A stretch of 30,776 bases of DNA from a virus. Under the pieces are notes generated by a model. The model saw only the letters and a list, made by a program, of their open reading frames with translations, was not told the origin of the DNA and ran no database searches. Shown piece by piece: positions 18,216-26,378 of the stretch. A program made the position numbers and the translations under genes. The number at the start of each line of letters is the position of its first letter. The stretch's first letter is position 1. The stretch spans positions 1 through 30,776 of the IMG/VR virus record IMGVR_UViG_3300032562_000125; one strand, given 5' to 3'.

Positions 18216-20648
18216 ATGGCTAATAATGTAATGCAAATTCTAAGAAGCCCAACAACAGCAACACCAGCTTCGTTGTTGCCGGGGCAATTAGCTTATTCTA
18301 ATGCGGTAGGTGGTACTGGTGTACTTTATATTGGTTCTACCGATGGTGCAACAGTTGTTCCAATTGGTGGTGTTAGAAATCCAGGAACTCTTACTGCCAA
18401 CCAATCGCTCGTAGCTAACTCTACTTCTGGCATCAATTCGATTCAGACTGGAAATCTTGTTCTTGTTGGTACTTCTGGTACCATCAATGCGAATGGATCA
18501 ACAGGTACTGCTGGTTACGTTCTATTTTCAGGTGGTACCACCAACGCTTACTGGGCTTCTACTGGATCACTAACTACAAACGTCGCCGCTCAGTATGCAT
18601 GGACTAATACTCAGTCATTTTCGAACACAATAACATTTAATGGTCAGGTAAATTTTGCCAACGCTATAAGCGCAAATGGCGCCGTTGGAACTTCGGGTTA
18701 CGTTCTTGTTTCCGGCGGTACGGGATCTAACGCCTATTGGGCTGCTCCCGGTTCAATGTCTATTAATACTGCATCCCAATTTACTTGGTCAAATACTCAA
18801 ACATTCCAAAACACAATTACTTTCAGTACACAGATACTGGCTAACGCGATTAATGCGACTTCTTATACCGCTGGCGTTTTTGGTTCTGCAACTAGCGGAT
18901 TTTTAGCTAATTCTACAGAAATTGCTGTTGGTAACTCGACAGTAAACGGTACAATAACATCTAATTCAACAGTAACATATTTTACCGGCACAGCTTATAC
19001 AGCAAATAACGCAACGAATCTTGGTGGTACCGCTGCGGCTTCTTATCAGTTAAATAGCACTTTAGGCGCAAATATTGCTTCTTACCTACCGACTTATGCA
19101 GGTACAGTTAATGCTGCAGTTATAACTGATGGTAGTTACGGAACCGCATCAAATGGATTCGTAATCAACTCAACCGCAATGGCTTGGGGTAACTCATCAG
19201 CCAACGTATACATCGGATGGGATTCGACAGGACAAGATCTATTATCGATCGGCGGAAACATTAATAACTACGTAGAAGCGGCTATCTGGAATAGTAACGC
19301 CGGAACTTCTGCTTCTGCTGACTTCTCTATTAATGATAATCTTGGGCTTTACTCAAACAACTTCATTGATATTGGTATTAATGGTTCTAATTGGTCAAAT
19401 TCTCAGTGGACAATCAACGGTCCATCTGACGCTTACATTTATACAGGTAATACAAATCTAGCGGTTGGTACGGGCGGTAACCAAGGTAATATAGTATTCT
19501 TCACGGCTGGAACTCTCGCTGGAAATGAAAGAATGCGTATTACAACTTCTGGTAATGTTGGTATTGGTAACACCAATCCAACTGATAAGTTATCGGTTAA
19601 CGGCTCAACGACTCTTGGTGGAACTGTAGTTACAGGAAATACAACCGTAACCGGTTTTGTAAACGCAACTTCTTCAGTAAACGCCTCTTCTCTTACAGTT
19701 GGTACTGGGTTTATTGCCAACACTACTGGCGTGTATGCTGGTGTTGTAAATGGTTCAACAATTTCCGTTGGTACTGCCTTTACTGCTAACTCGACTCTCG
19801 TAAATGCGGCTGCAATAAACGTAGTAAATCAGGTTAACACTGCTACTCTGTTTGCAACTACTTCTGCGAACATAGCTTCTGCAGTTCTTGCAAACTCAAG
19901 CGGTCTTTATACCACTGGTACTGTTAACGCCGTGTCACACACAGTAGGAACTAACTTCGTAGCGAACTCTTCTGCCATAACTTTGACCGGCACTTATGCT
20001 ATCAATGGTTCAACTACAGATCTTTCGGTAAGAAATGCTACCTTCTCTGGAAACGTTGTTGTATCAGGTAGCGTTGTAACGGTAAACAGCGCCACACTTC
20101 AGGTTAACGATAACGTTATAGAAGTTGGTTTTAATAATGGTTCCCTATCAACAGATGCAATAGACGCAGGTATTTACACTCCGTCGAATACTTCCGGAAC
20201 TCTACAGTATTCTGGTATCGCTCGTATCGCTGCATCTTCTACCAATGGTAATCCATGGTATAAGATTTTTAACACTACTGCAAATCCAAATAGCGGTCTA
20301 ACTATCACTAGTTCGACGACTGGTATACTTCAAGCTTATCTGTATCCATACGGAACTGGCGGTGCTTTTGTTGCTAACTCTACAGCTGTTAATATTACCG
20401 CAAATGGTACAGTTTCTTCGGCTATAGTTGCTAACAGCTTGACTTTGAGCACTGCATTGGCAGCTACGTACGGTGGTACTGGATTACTTGGTTCTTCTTA
20501 TGCTGCTGGTGATTTGCTTTACGCAGCTATTTCATCTCCTTCAGCTTTAAGTAGATTATCAGTACCCGGTTCAGCGGCCAATGGTCAAGTGTTACAGATT
20601 ACTAACAACTTACCAGCTTACGGAACTCTTGACGGCGGAATTTTCTAA
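18216..20648 (+). CDS. Large tail fibre protein
   Basis: 810 residues. The N-terminus MANNVMQILRSPT and PGQLAYSNAVGGTGVLYIGS is the virion-attachment pattern found in many marine phage fibres and repeated in simpler form in the gene at 20922. The shaft contains NSTVNGTITSNSTVTYFTGT, an ERMRITTSGNVGIGNTNPTD block near residue 440 and repeated TGVYAG/TGTVNA units. The end, AGDLLYAAISSPSALSRLSV then GQVLQITNNLPAYGTLDGGIF-like, is the familiar fibre terminus; no S74 chaperone or C1q-like tip is seen. DNA here is visibly richer in G+C than the fibre gene at 15065, suggesting a different history. It likely forms a trimeric host-binding fibre; the ATG has AAAGGA seven bases before it. Confidence 0.75.
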   Translation: MANNVMQILRSPTTATPASLLPGQLAYSNAVGGTGVLYIGSTDGATVVPIGGVRNPGTLTANQSLVANSTSGINSIQTGNLVLVGTSGTINANGSTGTAGYVLFSGGTTNAYWASTGSLTTNVAAQYAWTNTQSFSNTITFNGQVNFANAISANGAVGTSGYVLVSGGTGSNAYWAAPGSMSINTASQFTWSNTQTFQNTITFSTQILANAINATSYTAGVFGSATSGFLANSTEIAVGNSTVNGTITSNSTVTYFTGTAYTANNATNLGGTAAASYQLNSTLGANIASYLPTYAGTVNAAVITDGSYGTASNGFVINSTAMAWGNSSANVYIGWDSTGQDLLSIGGNINNYVEAAIWNSNAGTSASADFSINDNLGLYSNNFIDIGINGSNWSNSQWTINGPSDAYIYTGNTNLAVGTGGNQGNIVFFTAGTLAGNERMRITTSGNVGIGNTNPTDKLSVNGSTTLGGTVVTGNTTVTGFVNATSSVNASSLTVGTGFIANTTGVYAGVVNGSTISVGTAFTANSTLVNAAAINVVNQVNTATLFATTSANIASAVLANSSGLYTTGTVNAVSHTVGTNFVANSSAITLTGTYAINGSTTDLSVRNATFSGNVVVSGSVVTVNSATLQVNDNVIEVGFNNGSLSTDAIDAGIYTPSNTSGTLQYSGIARIAASSTNGNPWYKIFNTTANPNSGLTITSSTTGILQAYLYPYGTGGAFVANSTAVNITANGTVSSAIVANSLTLSTALAATYGGTGLLGSSYAAGDLLYAAISSPSALSRLSVPGSAANGQVLQITNNLPAYGTLDGGIF

Positions 20649-20678
20649 TATCATCATAACCACAAAGTGATTATACCT

Positions 20679-20885
20679 ATGGAACAAGAATTAGTCAATA
20701 CATATATTGAAAAAATGTCAAATAGATTGGGGGATTTTTTAAAATCAGAAATCCTCCTTCAGACTCAATTAGAATTAGCACAAAGAGTCGTTAAGTCTTT
20801 AACTGACGAAAACAATGAATTAAAAGCACAGTTAGAAAAACTAAATAAGAAAAAGAAACCGGAAGTAGATACTTCTTCGTTTTAA
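20679..20885 (+). CDS. Small coiled-coil protein of the fibre region
   Basis: 68 residues from ATG 20679; an upstream GTG at 20667 is possible but has no ribosome binding site that I can see. The sequence is helical throughout (VNTYIEKMSNRLGDFLKSEI) and ends in a heptad-like LTDENNELKAQLEKLNKKKK segment. Short proteins of this type, starting EQxVNxYxE, occur near fibre genes of aquatic T4-like phages; their function is unknown. It could be a fibre assembly helper. A perfect 14-base palindrome follows its stop. Confidence 0.62.
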   Translation: MEQELVNTYIEKMSNRLGDFLKSEILLQTQLELAQRVVKSLTDENNELKAQLEKLNKKKKPEVDTSSF

Positions 20886-20888
20886 TCC

Positions 20889-20902
20889 TCGGTATATACC
20901 GA
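20889..20902. repeat. Perfect 14-base palindrome before fibre gene
   Basis: TCGGTATATACCGA is its own reverse complement. It lies between the stop at 20885 and the AGGAG of the TTG-started fibre gene. It lacks a T run, so it is not a clear terminator; it could be a protein site or a short hairpin. Confidence 0.6.
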
Positions 20903-20908
20903 TTGAAT

Positions 20909-20913
20909 AGGAG
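20909..20913 (+). promoter_or_regulatory. Ribosome binding site deciding a TTG start
   Basis: AGGAG stands eight bases before TTG 20922. It supports TTG as start: the product then begins MANNIFQVKRT, parallel to MANNVMQILRS of the fibre at 18216. Confidence 0.75.
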
Positions 20914-20921
20914 CGCCAAGA

Positions 20922-22289
20922 TTGGCCAATAATATTTTTCAGGTAAAGCGCACCAGCACTTCTGGAAGAACGCCTAACACTACCAGTTCGTCTAATAGTC
21001 AATACATCAACGCCGGTGAATTTGCTCTGAATATGACCGATCAGATTCTTTATACATCTGACGGAACGAATCTTATTACAGTTGGCGCTAATACAGTTAA
21101 TCATAACGTGACTGGCAATTTAACTGTAAAAGCGATTGTAGCAAATAATTCGCTAGGTACAGCTAACCAAGTATTAACATCAAACGGATCTACAGTTTAT
21201 TGGTCAACAGTTTCTGGTGGCGGAGGTGGTAGCGCATTACCTGCTCGTCAAATCTATACAGCCAATGGTTCGGTAAACACATTCACTGTAACTGGTGGTT
21301 ACTACGCCAATAATCTTGACGTATATCTCAATGGCGTTAAGCTTGTTAATGGTACAGATGTTAATACAGCAAGTGGTTCTACTTTTACAATCCTTGGATC
21401 TAATCCTCCCAATAATGCTGTTATCGAAGTTGTTGGTACATCAGCATTAACAACTACTGGCGTAAGTACAGTCGTAAATCAACAAATTACTGCTAATGGT
21501 TCGGCAAACTCTTTTGCTATCACTGGTGGTTATATTCCAAATGGTATTCAGGTTTATCTTAATGGCGTTAAACAAATACCTGGAACAAACGTGTTTATAA
21601 CTTCTGGAGCTAACGTTGGATTCGCTGTTACACCTTCTAACAACTATATTATCGATGTTTATGGTTATCAAACGGCTGTTTCTTATGTTTCTAATACTGT
21701 CGTTGTCGGCAATACAACTATTGGTTTAAATAGTATTACCACAAATGCAATTAGCGCCAATGGTTCCGTTGGTTCTAATGGACAGGTATTAACATCTAAT
21801 GGTTCTGCAGTTTATTGGGGCGCTGGTAATGGACCTGCATTTAGTTGTTATCCAAATGCACAACAAACCATATCAAATTCAACATTTACACTTGTCGCAA
21901 ACCAAGTAAAAGAATACGACACAAACACTTGTTATAATAATACAGGTTCAACAGTAACACTTAATGGCTTATCTGTTCCAGCCTATGCTTTTTGCCCTAA
22001 TGTCGCTGGATATTATATGTTTACTGGCGCAATTCAATATGGAGCTAGTATTACAGATATTCTTGTGCAGCTTTCGAAAAATGGCGGAGCATATCAAAAA
22101 AGAGGTTCATTGATTACTGGAACATCGGCTGGCACAAGCGTAGCTGCTATGTTTTATTTAAATGGAACTGGTGATTATGTTCAACTTTATACATATCAAG
22201 GAAGTGGATCTTCTCAAAATACTGATGGGATATCTGGCGATTGGCCAATCGTGCAGTATTTTCAAGGTTGCATGATGAGAGGTGCTTAA
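20922..22289 (+). CDS. Tail fibre with C1q-like tip
   Basis: 455 residues, starting at TTG with AGGAG upstream. The N-terminal part (ANNIFQVKRTS, then NAGEFALNMTDQILYTSDGT) is a virion-attachment pattern. GTANQVLTSNGSTVYWSTVS plus a Gly run recurs in the fibre at 22726. Residues about 107-173 and 182-249 are two copies of a beta domain: FTVTGGYYANNLDVYLNGVK and FAITGGYIPNGIQVYLNGVK. The last about 150 residues (from AFSCYPNAQQTI) have the C1q-like pattern: EYDTNTCYNN, FCPNVAGYYMFTGAI, LSKNGGAYQ, FYLNGTGDYVQLY and a terminal YFQGCMMRGA. C1q-like heads trimerise and bind ligands, so this is probably a receptor-binding tip. A small XkdW-like gene follows. Confidence 0.77.
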   Translation: MANNIFQVKRTSTSGRTPNTTSSSNSQYINAGEFALNMTDQILYTSDGTNLITVGANTVNHNVTGNLTVKAIVANNSLGTANQVLTSNGSTVYWSTVSGGGGGSALPARQIYTANGSVNTFTVTGGYYANNLDVYLNGVKLVNGTDVNTASGSTFTILGSNPPNNAVIEVVGTSALTTTGVSTVVNQQITANGSANSFAITGGYIPNGIQVYLNGVKQIPGTNVFITSGANVGFAVTPSNNYIIDVYGYQTAVSYVSNTVVVGNTTIGLNSITTNAISANGSVGSNGQVLTSNGSAVYWGAGNGPAFSCYPNAQQTISNSTFTLVANQVKEYDTNTCYNNTGSTVTLNGLSVPAYAFCPNVAGYYMFTGAIQYGASITDILVQLSKNGGAYQKRGSLITGTSAGTSVAAMFYLNGTGDYVQLYTYQGSGSSQNTDGISGDWPIVQYFQGCMMRGA

Positions 22290-22290
22290 T

Positions 22291-22464
22291 ATGTCTCTTT
22301 ATGAAAAAATAATCAAACTTTATCCAACATTAACAATGGCAGATTTTGCTTTTGGTACGGGAACCATTGTTTTACAAAACGATGGTGAGGGTGATTATAT
22401 AAAATCTTGGAATCATCCTACTCTTGCTCAACCCACGGAACAACAACTTGCATCAGTACAATAA
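22291..22464 (+). CDS. XkdW-like small tail protein, copy 1
   Basis: 57 residues from ATG 22291, one base after the fibre stop; GAGAGG eight bases upstream supports this start over an in-frame GTG at 22282. The pattern MSLYEKIIKLYPTL, GTIVLQNDGEGDYI, WNHPTLAQPTEQQL matches the XkdW family of small proteins known from PBSX-like prophages and common after fibre genes. Two paralogues occur at 24200 and 27990, each after a fibre or tip gene. A fibre chaperone or attachment role is plausible but unproven. Confidence 0.68.
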   Translation: MSLYEKIIKLYPTLTMADFAFGTGTIVLQNDGEGDYIKSWNHPTLAQPTEQQLASVQ

Positions 22465-22475
22465 AGGCATAACAA

Positions 22476-22697
22476 ATGACAATAACTAATGATCTTGCTG
22501 TTCTTGCTGGTGGTGCTGGTAGTGGTGTAACATACCGTAATCGTCTCATCGATGGCGGATTTCAAGTTTGGCAACGCGGTACTTCTTTTGCAATGGCAAA
22601 TGTTGCCAGTGCAGACATTTATACAGCCGATCGTTGGATAGGCGAAGCGAGCGGAGGCGGCGGTAACCAAACTGGCAGCACTGTAACATTTGCGTAG
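22476..22697 (+). CDS. Truncated fibre-domain remnant
   Basis: 73 residues. After MTITNDLAVLAGG the sequence VTYRNRLIDGGFQVWQRGTS followed by YTADRWIGEASGGGG is the beginning of a carbohydrate-binding-like domain that in other phage fibres continues for over 100 residues. Here it ends at TAG after GSTVTFA, where a strand should run on. AAAGG eight bases before the ATG suggests it is still translated. The most likely reading is the stub left by fibre recombination; a functional mini-protein cannot be excluded. A late-promoter octamer follows within four bases. Confidence 0.5.
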   Translation: MTITNDLAVLAGGAGSGVTYRNRLIDGGFQVWQRGTSFAMANVASADIYTADRWIGEASGGGGNQTGSTVTFA

Positions 22698-22700
22698 CAT

Positions 22701-22708
22701 CATAAATA
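22701..22708 (+). promoter_or_regulatory. Candidate T4-type late promoter (CATAAATA)
   Basis: CATAAATA in the 28-base gap, 17 bases before ATG 22726, with AAAGG between. It fits NATAAATA; the gap is short, so the leader would be only about ten bases. Confidence 0.45.
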
Positions 22709-22725
22709 ATAATAAAAGGTAGAAA

Positions 22726-24198
22726 ATGACACAGGCATATCAATTAGGCGATCTTGGACAACTACTGACAGTTGATGCTGTCGGTAACAATATCACATTG
22801 GCTGCCAATAGTGTTGTTGTTGGTAATGCTTCTGTTAATGCTACTATTAACTCGACTGCTTTTACAGGTACAGCTAACAATACATCTTTCGTAGGAACTG
22901 TATCTGCAGCTAACGTAGTTTCGAATGCGCAGTTGACTGCCAACTTAGCAAACTACCAAACCACAGCAGGATTATCTGCTAACGTTGCGACATTATCTTC
23001 AAATAATGCATCATATCTTGGTGGAGTAGCAGCCGCATCATATGTTAATACTTCTGGTGCTTACACAAGAACTGGTGTCACAACATTCAGCGCAAATCTT
23101 ATAATTTCAACAACTGCTGGTATTTCTGCTAACGGATCTTTTGGCACAGCCAACCAAGTTCTTACTTCTAATGGTAGCACTGTTTATTGGTCGACAGTTT
23201 CTGGTGGTGGCGGTGGTTCAGTAAACGTTGCTGCTCAGTACACATGGACAAACACACAAACATTTACGAATACAATTACATTTAGTAGCACTATTAACGG
23301 TACGGCTAATAATACTTCTTATGTTGGCTCTGTCACCGCTGCTAATGTTGTTTCCAACGCACAATTACAATCTAATTTAAGCAATTATCAAACTACCGCT
23401 GGGTTATCAGCCAACGTAGCAACATTAGCTGCAAATTCATCTACTTATGCAAATCAGTCAATAACAAATACATTTACTGTTGGTACTGCTGCATATCACG
23501 TATCTAATGGTAATATGGGTATTGGTACATCAACGCCAGCGTATAAATTAGACGTTAACGGGTCAGGTAGAATCCAAGGATTGTTTTTTAGCGCGAGTGG
23601 CGATCAATATCTATATGATTCTGGTGGCGGTTCAGCAACTATACGTGCTGGTACAGGTGGAACAGATGTTTATTATGCATTTTATGCAAATGGACAATTT
23701 GCTGCTTTGGGCGGCGGTGGTTATTTTAATGGCAACTTAAATGTATCAGGTAATATATCTATAGCTGGAAACCAAGCAGTTAATGGACCTTCTTTTTCTG
23801 CTTATCAATCTTCATCACAATCTATTTCAAGTGGCGTATCAACAAAAGTTCAACTACAATCAAAAGAATGGGATACCAATTCTTGTTTTGATGCAACTAC
23901 GAATTATAGATTTACCCCAACCGTTGCTGGTTATTATCAAATTAGTGCGGGTATTAATTTCACGACGTTAGCAACTTCAATCACTTTTGCTTCTATATTT
24001 AAAAATGGTGTGGAATATAAAAGACTTACTCAAACATATTCATCTGTTTATGGTATAGAAGGTTCAGCGATTGTCTATCTAAATGGTACTACAGATTATG
24101 TTGAGCTTTATTGTTTTCAATATAATGGTTCATCAATCAGTTTGTCTACCGGTGTCAATTTAACATATTTCCAAGGCGCGATGGTCAGGGGGGCATAA
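22726..24198 (+). CDS. Tail fibre with C1q-like tip
   Basis: 490 residues. The N-terminal QLGDLGQLLTVDAVGNNITL is followed by modules shared with the fibre at 24424: SYVGSVTAANVVSNAQLQSN, YQTTAGLSANVATL, AAYHVSNGNMGIGTSTPAYK, and with the fibre at 20922: GTANQVLTSNGSTVYWSTVS. From about residue 354 the C1q-like domain begins (SFSAYQSSSQSISSG), with EWDTNSCFDATTNYRFTPTV, AGYYQISAGINF, IFKNGVEYKR, VYLNGTTDYVELY and the end YFQGAMVRGA, nearly the same terminus as the protein at 20922. It is probably a receptor-binding fibre; the matching termini show the two tips descend from one ancestor. A small XkdW-like gene begins two bases after its stop. Confidence 0.77.
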   Translation: MTQAYQLGDLGQLLTVDAVGNNITLAANSVVVGNASVNATINSTAFTGTANNTSFVGTVSAANVVSNAQLTANLANYQTTAGLSANVATLSSNNASYLGGVAAASYVNTSGAYTRTGVTTFSANLIISTTAGISANGSFGTANQVLTSNGSTVYWSTVSGGGGGSVNVAAQYTWTNTQTFTNTITFSSTINGTANNTSYVGSVTAANVVSNAQLQSNLSNYQTTAGLSANVATLAANSSTYANQSITNTFTVGTAAYHVSNGNMGIGTSTPAYKLDVNGSGRIQGLFFSASGDQYLYDSGGGSATIRAGTGGTDVYYAFYANGQFAALGGGGYFNGNLNVSGNISIAGNQAVNGPSFSAYQSSSQSISSGVSTKVQLQSKEWDTNSCFDATTNYRFTPTVAGYYQISAGINFTTLATSITFASIFKNGVEYKRLTQTYSSVYGIEGSAIVYLNGTTDYVELYCFQYNGSSISLSTGVNLTYFQGAMVRGA

Positions 24199-24199
24199 A

Positions 24200-24382
24200 A
24201 TGACTTTGTATGATAAGATAATGAAAATTTATCCACAACTAACTTCCGGAGATTTTTATCCGAATACGGGAACAATATCTTTGCGAAATGATGCAGATGA
24301 AAGAGGCGATTATATCGAAAAATGGGAGAATCAAACGTATCCTAAACCAACCGACGAACAACTTGCCGCTATAACAGAATAA
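24200..24382 (+). CDS. XkdW-like small tail protein, copy 2
   Basis: 60 residues: MTLYDKIMKIYPQL, GTISLRNDADERGDYIEKW and PKPTDEQLAAITE. It aligns along its whole length with the protein at 22291 (LYxKIxKxYPxL, GTIxLxND, GDYIxxW, PTxxQL). The Gly-rich AGGGGGG at the end of the fibre gene serves as ribosome binding site. Its fixed place after a C1q-tipped fibre supports a fibre-partner role, perhaps as chaperone. Confidence 0.68.
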   Translation: MTLYDKIMKIYPQLTSGDFYPNTGTISLRNDADERGDYIEKWENQTYPKPTDEQLAAITE

Positions 24383-24384
24383 TA

Positions 24385-24392
24385 TATAAATA
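24385..24392 (+). promoter_or_regulatory. T4-type late promoter (TATAAATA)
   Basis: Exact TATAAATA in the 41-base gap, 31 bases before ATG 24424; AGAGGAAAGGG follows as ribosome binding region. Exact match and intergenic place make it, with 18182, the best late-promoter call. Confidence 0.72.
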
Positions 24393-24423
24393 AGAATAAA
24401 CGTCATAAGAGGAAAGGGAATCT

Positions 24424-26376
24424 ATGACAGATACAGTATTCGTAGCTAAAAATGGTATTGTGGCAAATACATCGTTTGCCGCTAATTCCACAGGAATTTA
24501 TTTTAATAACATAAATTCTACATCTAACGGTATTTTTGCTAACGGATCTGTAATTTCTGTTGGTAATTCTTCCGTTAATGTTTCTGTTAATTCTACAAAT
24601 TTTACGGGAACTTCTAACAACTCATCTTATCTAGGCGGAACCATAGCTTCCAGTTATCAAACTACCGCCGGATTATCTTCAAACGTTGCAACATTATCTG
24701 CCAATAACTCTACGTATCTTAATGGCCAACCATCGTCTTATTATCAAACAAATGGTGGTTTGGCTGCTAATGTTGCTACTCTAACGTCTAACAACACTTC
24801 TTACGTTGGTTCTGTATCTGCTGCGAACGTAGTTTCTAATAATCAACTACAATCAAATCTTTCTAATTATCAAACAAACGCTGGATTAGCAGCAAACGTT
24901 GCAACACTAACTGCAAATAACTCTACATATTTCAACGGTCAATCCGTTTCATATTATCAAACGACCGCTGGATTAGCAGCAAACGTATTGTCATTAACTT
25001 CTAACAACACTTCTTACGTTGGTTCTGTATCTGCTGCGAACGTAGTTTCTAATAATCAACTACAATCAAATCTTTCTAATTATCAAACTTTGGCTGGACT
25101 TTCTTCAAACGTCGCTATTCTTTCTTCAAATAATTCTACATATTTCAATGGTCAACCAGCTTCGTATTATCAAACAAACGGCGGTTTGGTTTCTAATGTT
25201 GCTTTATTAACTGCAAATAACTCTAATTATCTAGGCGGTATCAGTTATTCTTCTTATGTAAACACAAGTCAATTAAGCGCAAATTTGAATAATTATCAAA
25301 CGACCGCTGGATTGGCTTCAAATGTAGCTACGTTAACATCTAATAACACTTCTTATGTTGGCTCTGTATCCTCCGCTAATGTTGTATCTAATACTCAATT
25401 ACAAGCAAATTTAAACAACTACGCTGCTTTATCTGGCGCCACATTCACTGGCGACGTATATATTTACCGTTCGGTCGCGCCGACGACTGGTGTTTTATTT
25501 TTAAATAATAGTGGAACTAGATATATTTATTATGATGGAAGTAATTACCAATTAAATGGAACCAATTTATATGTCAATGGTAGTTTAGCTCTTACTACTT
25601 CAAATTATAATAGTTATGCTCCTACGTTAACTGGTACAGGCGCTTCAGGTACTTGGTCGATTAATATATCTGGTGGATCAAATTCTTCTGTATACGCAAA
25701 TCAATCCGTTACTAATACGTTTACTATCGGCACTGCCGCTTATCACGTATCTAATGGTAATATGGGTATCGGCACGAGTTCTCCGGCCTATTTGTTAGAT
25801 GTTAGTGGAAGTGCTCGTTTTACCGGTTCTGTGATATTAAACACAACCTCTGGAATATATGCTAATGGTGGTTACGGCGTCGCGGGACAAACTTTAACTT
25901 CTAATGGTTCTTCAGTATATTGGTCGAATGGCATAAGTAGCACGAGCAATATACAAGTAAATTCTCTTGGTGTCGGAACAGCCGCTTCAGGAACTACTGG
26001 TGAAATCAGAGCGACTAATCAGATAACAGCTTATTATTCTGATAAGAGATTGAAGACTGACATTGTTCCTATAAGCAATCCCATCGATAAGATAATGAGT
26101 ATATCCGGTGTAACTTACAGAAGCAACGAAATCGCAGCTAGTTACGGTTATACGGATGACAGCGAACAGGTTGGAGTTATCGCCCAAGAAATTGAAGCCG
26201 TGTTGCCACAAATCATTAGACCGGCGCCATTCGACACCGACTATGTTGATGGAAAACTTGTTTCTAGATCTGGTGAAAACTATAAGACGGTTCAGTATGA
26301 AAAAATCATACCTTTATTAATTGAAGCGATCAAAGATCAACAGAGACAAATTGAAGAATTGAAAAATAGAGGTTAG
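24424..26376 (+). CDS. Tail fibre with S74 self-cleaving chaperone
   Basis: 650 residues. Residues about 45-330 repeat two linked modules, SYVGSVSAANVVSNNQLQSN and NYQTxAGLxANVATLxxNNS, with an 89-base perfect DNA repeat. A block GNMGIGTSSPAYLLDVSG (about 445) and GQTLTSNGSSVYWSNG follow. From about 525 comes the intramolecular chaperone of peptidase family S74: GEIRATNQITAYYSDKRLK, where Ser 539 and Lys 544 have the Ser-Lys dyad spacing seen in endosialidase chaperones, then DKIMSISGVTYR, VGVIAQEIEAVLPQII, VQYEKIIPLLIEAIKDQ and a terminal coiled coil. The domain folds the trimeric fibre and cuts itself off before Ser 539. Three tip-like genes follow directly, and it is the only S74 protein in the window. 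Confidence 0.86.
   Translation: MTDTVFVAKNGIVANTSFAANSTGIYFNNINSTSNGIFANGSVISVGNSSVNVSVNSTNFTGTSNNSSYLGGTIASSYQTTAGLSSNVATLSANNSTYLNGQPSSYYQTNGGLAANVATLTSNNTSYVGSVSAANVVSNNQLQSNLSNYQTNAGLAANVATLTANNSTYFNGQSVSYYQTTAGLAANVLSLTSNNTSYVGSVSAANVVSNNQLQSNLSNYQTLAGLSSNVAILSSNNSTYFNGQPASYYQTNGGLVSNVALLTANNSNYLGGISYSSYVNTSQLSANLNNYQTTAGLASNVATLTSNNTSYVGSVSSANVVSNTQLQANLNNYAALSGATFTGDVYIYRSVAPTTGVLFLNNSGTRYIYYDGSNYQLNGTNLYVNGSLALTTSNYNSYAPTLTGTGASGTWSINISGGSNSSVYANQSVTNTFTIGTAAYHVSNGNMGIGTSSPAYLLDVSGSARFTGSVILNTTSGIYANGGYGVAGQTLTSNGSSVYWSNGISSTSNIQVNSLGVGTAASGTTGEIRATNQITAYYSDKRLKTDIVPISNPIDKIMSISGVTYRSNEIAASYGYTDDSEQVGVIAQEIEAVLPQIIRPAPFDTDYVDGKLVSRSGENYKTVQYEKIIPLLIEAIKDQQRQIEELKNRG
24787..25088 (+). 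repeat. 89-bp perfect direct repeat, two copies
   Basis: 24787-24875 and 25000-25088 are identical and 213 bases (71 codons) apart, in frame within the S74 fibre. Each starts TCTAACAACACTTCTTACGT and ends AATTATCAAAC. A third copy near 25339 encodes a similar peptide with many synonymous changes, so only the first pair is recent or homogenised. Confidence 0.92.
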
Positions 26377-26378
26377 TA

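Noticed and set aside
20649-20678. Terminator hairpin ATAACCAC-AAA-GTGATTAT
   Set aside because: The stem has a mismatch, is AT-rich, and has no T run after it.
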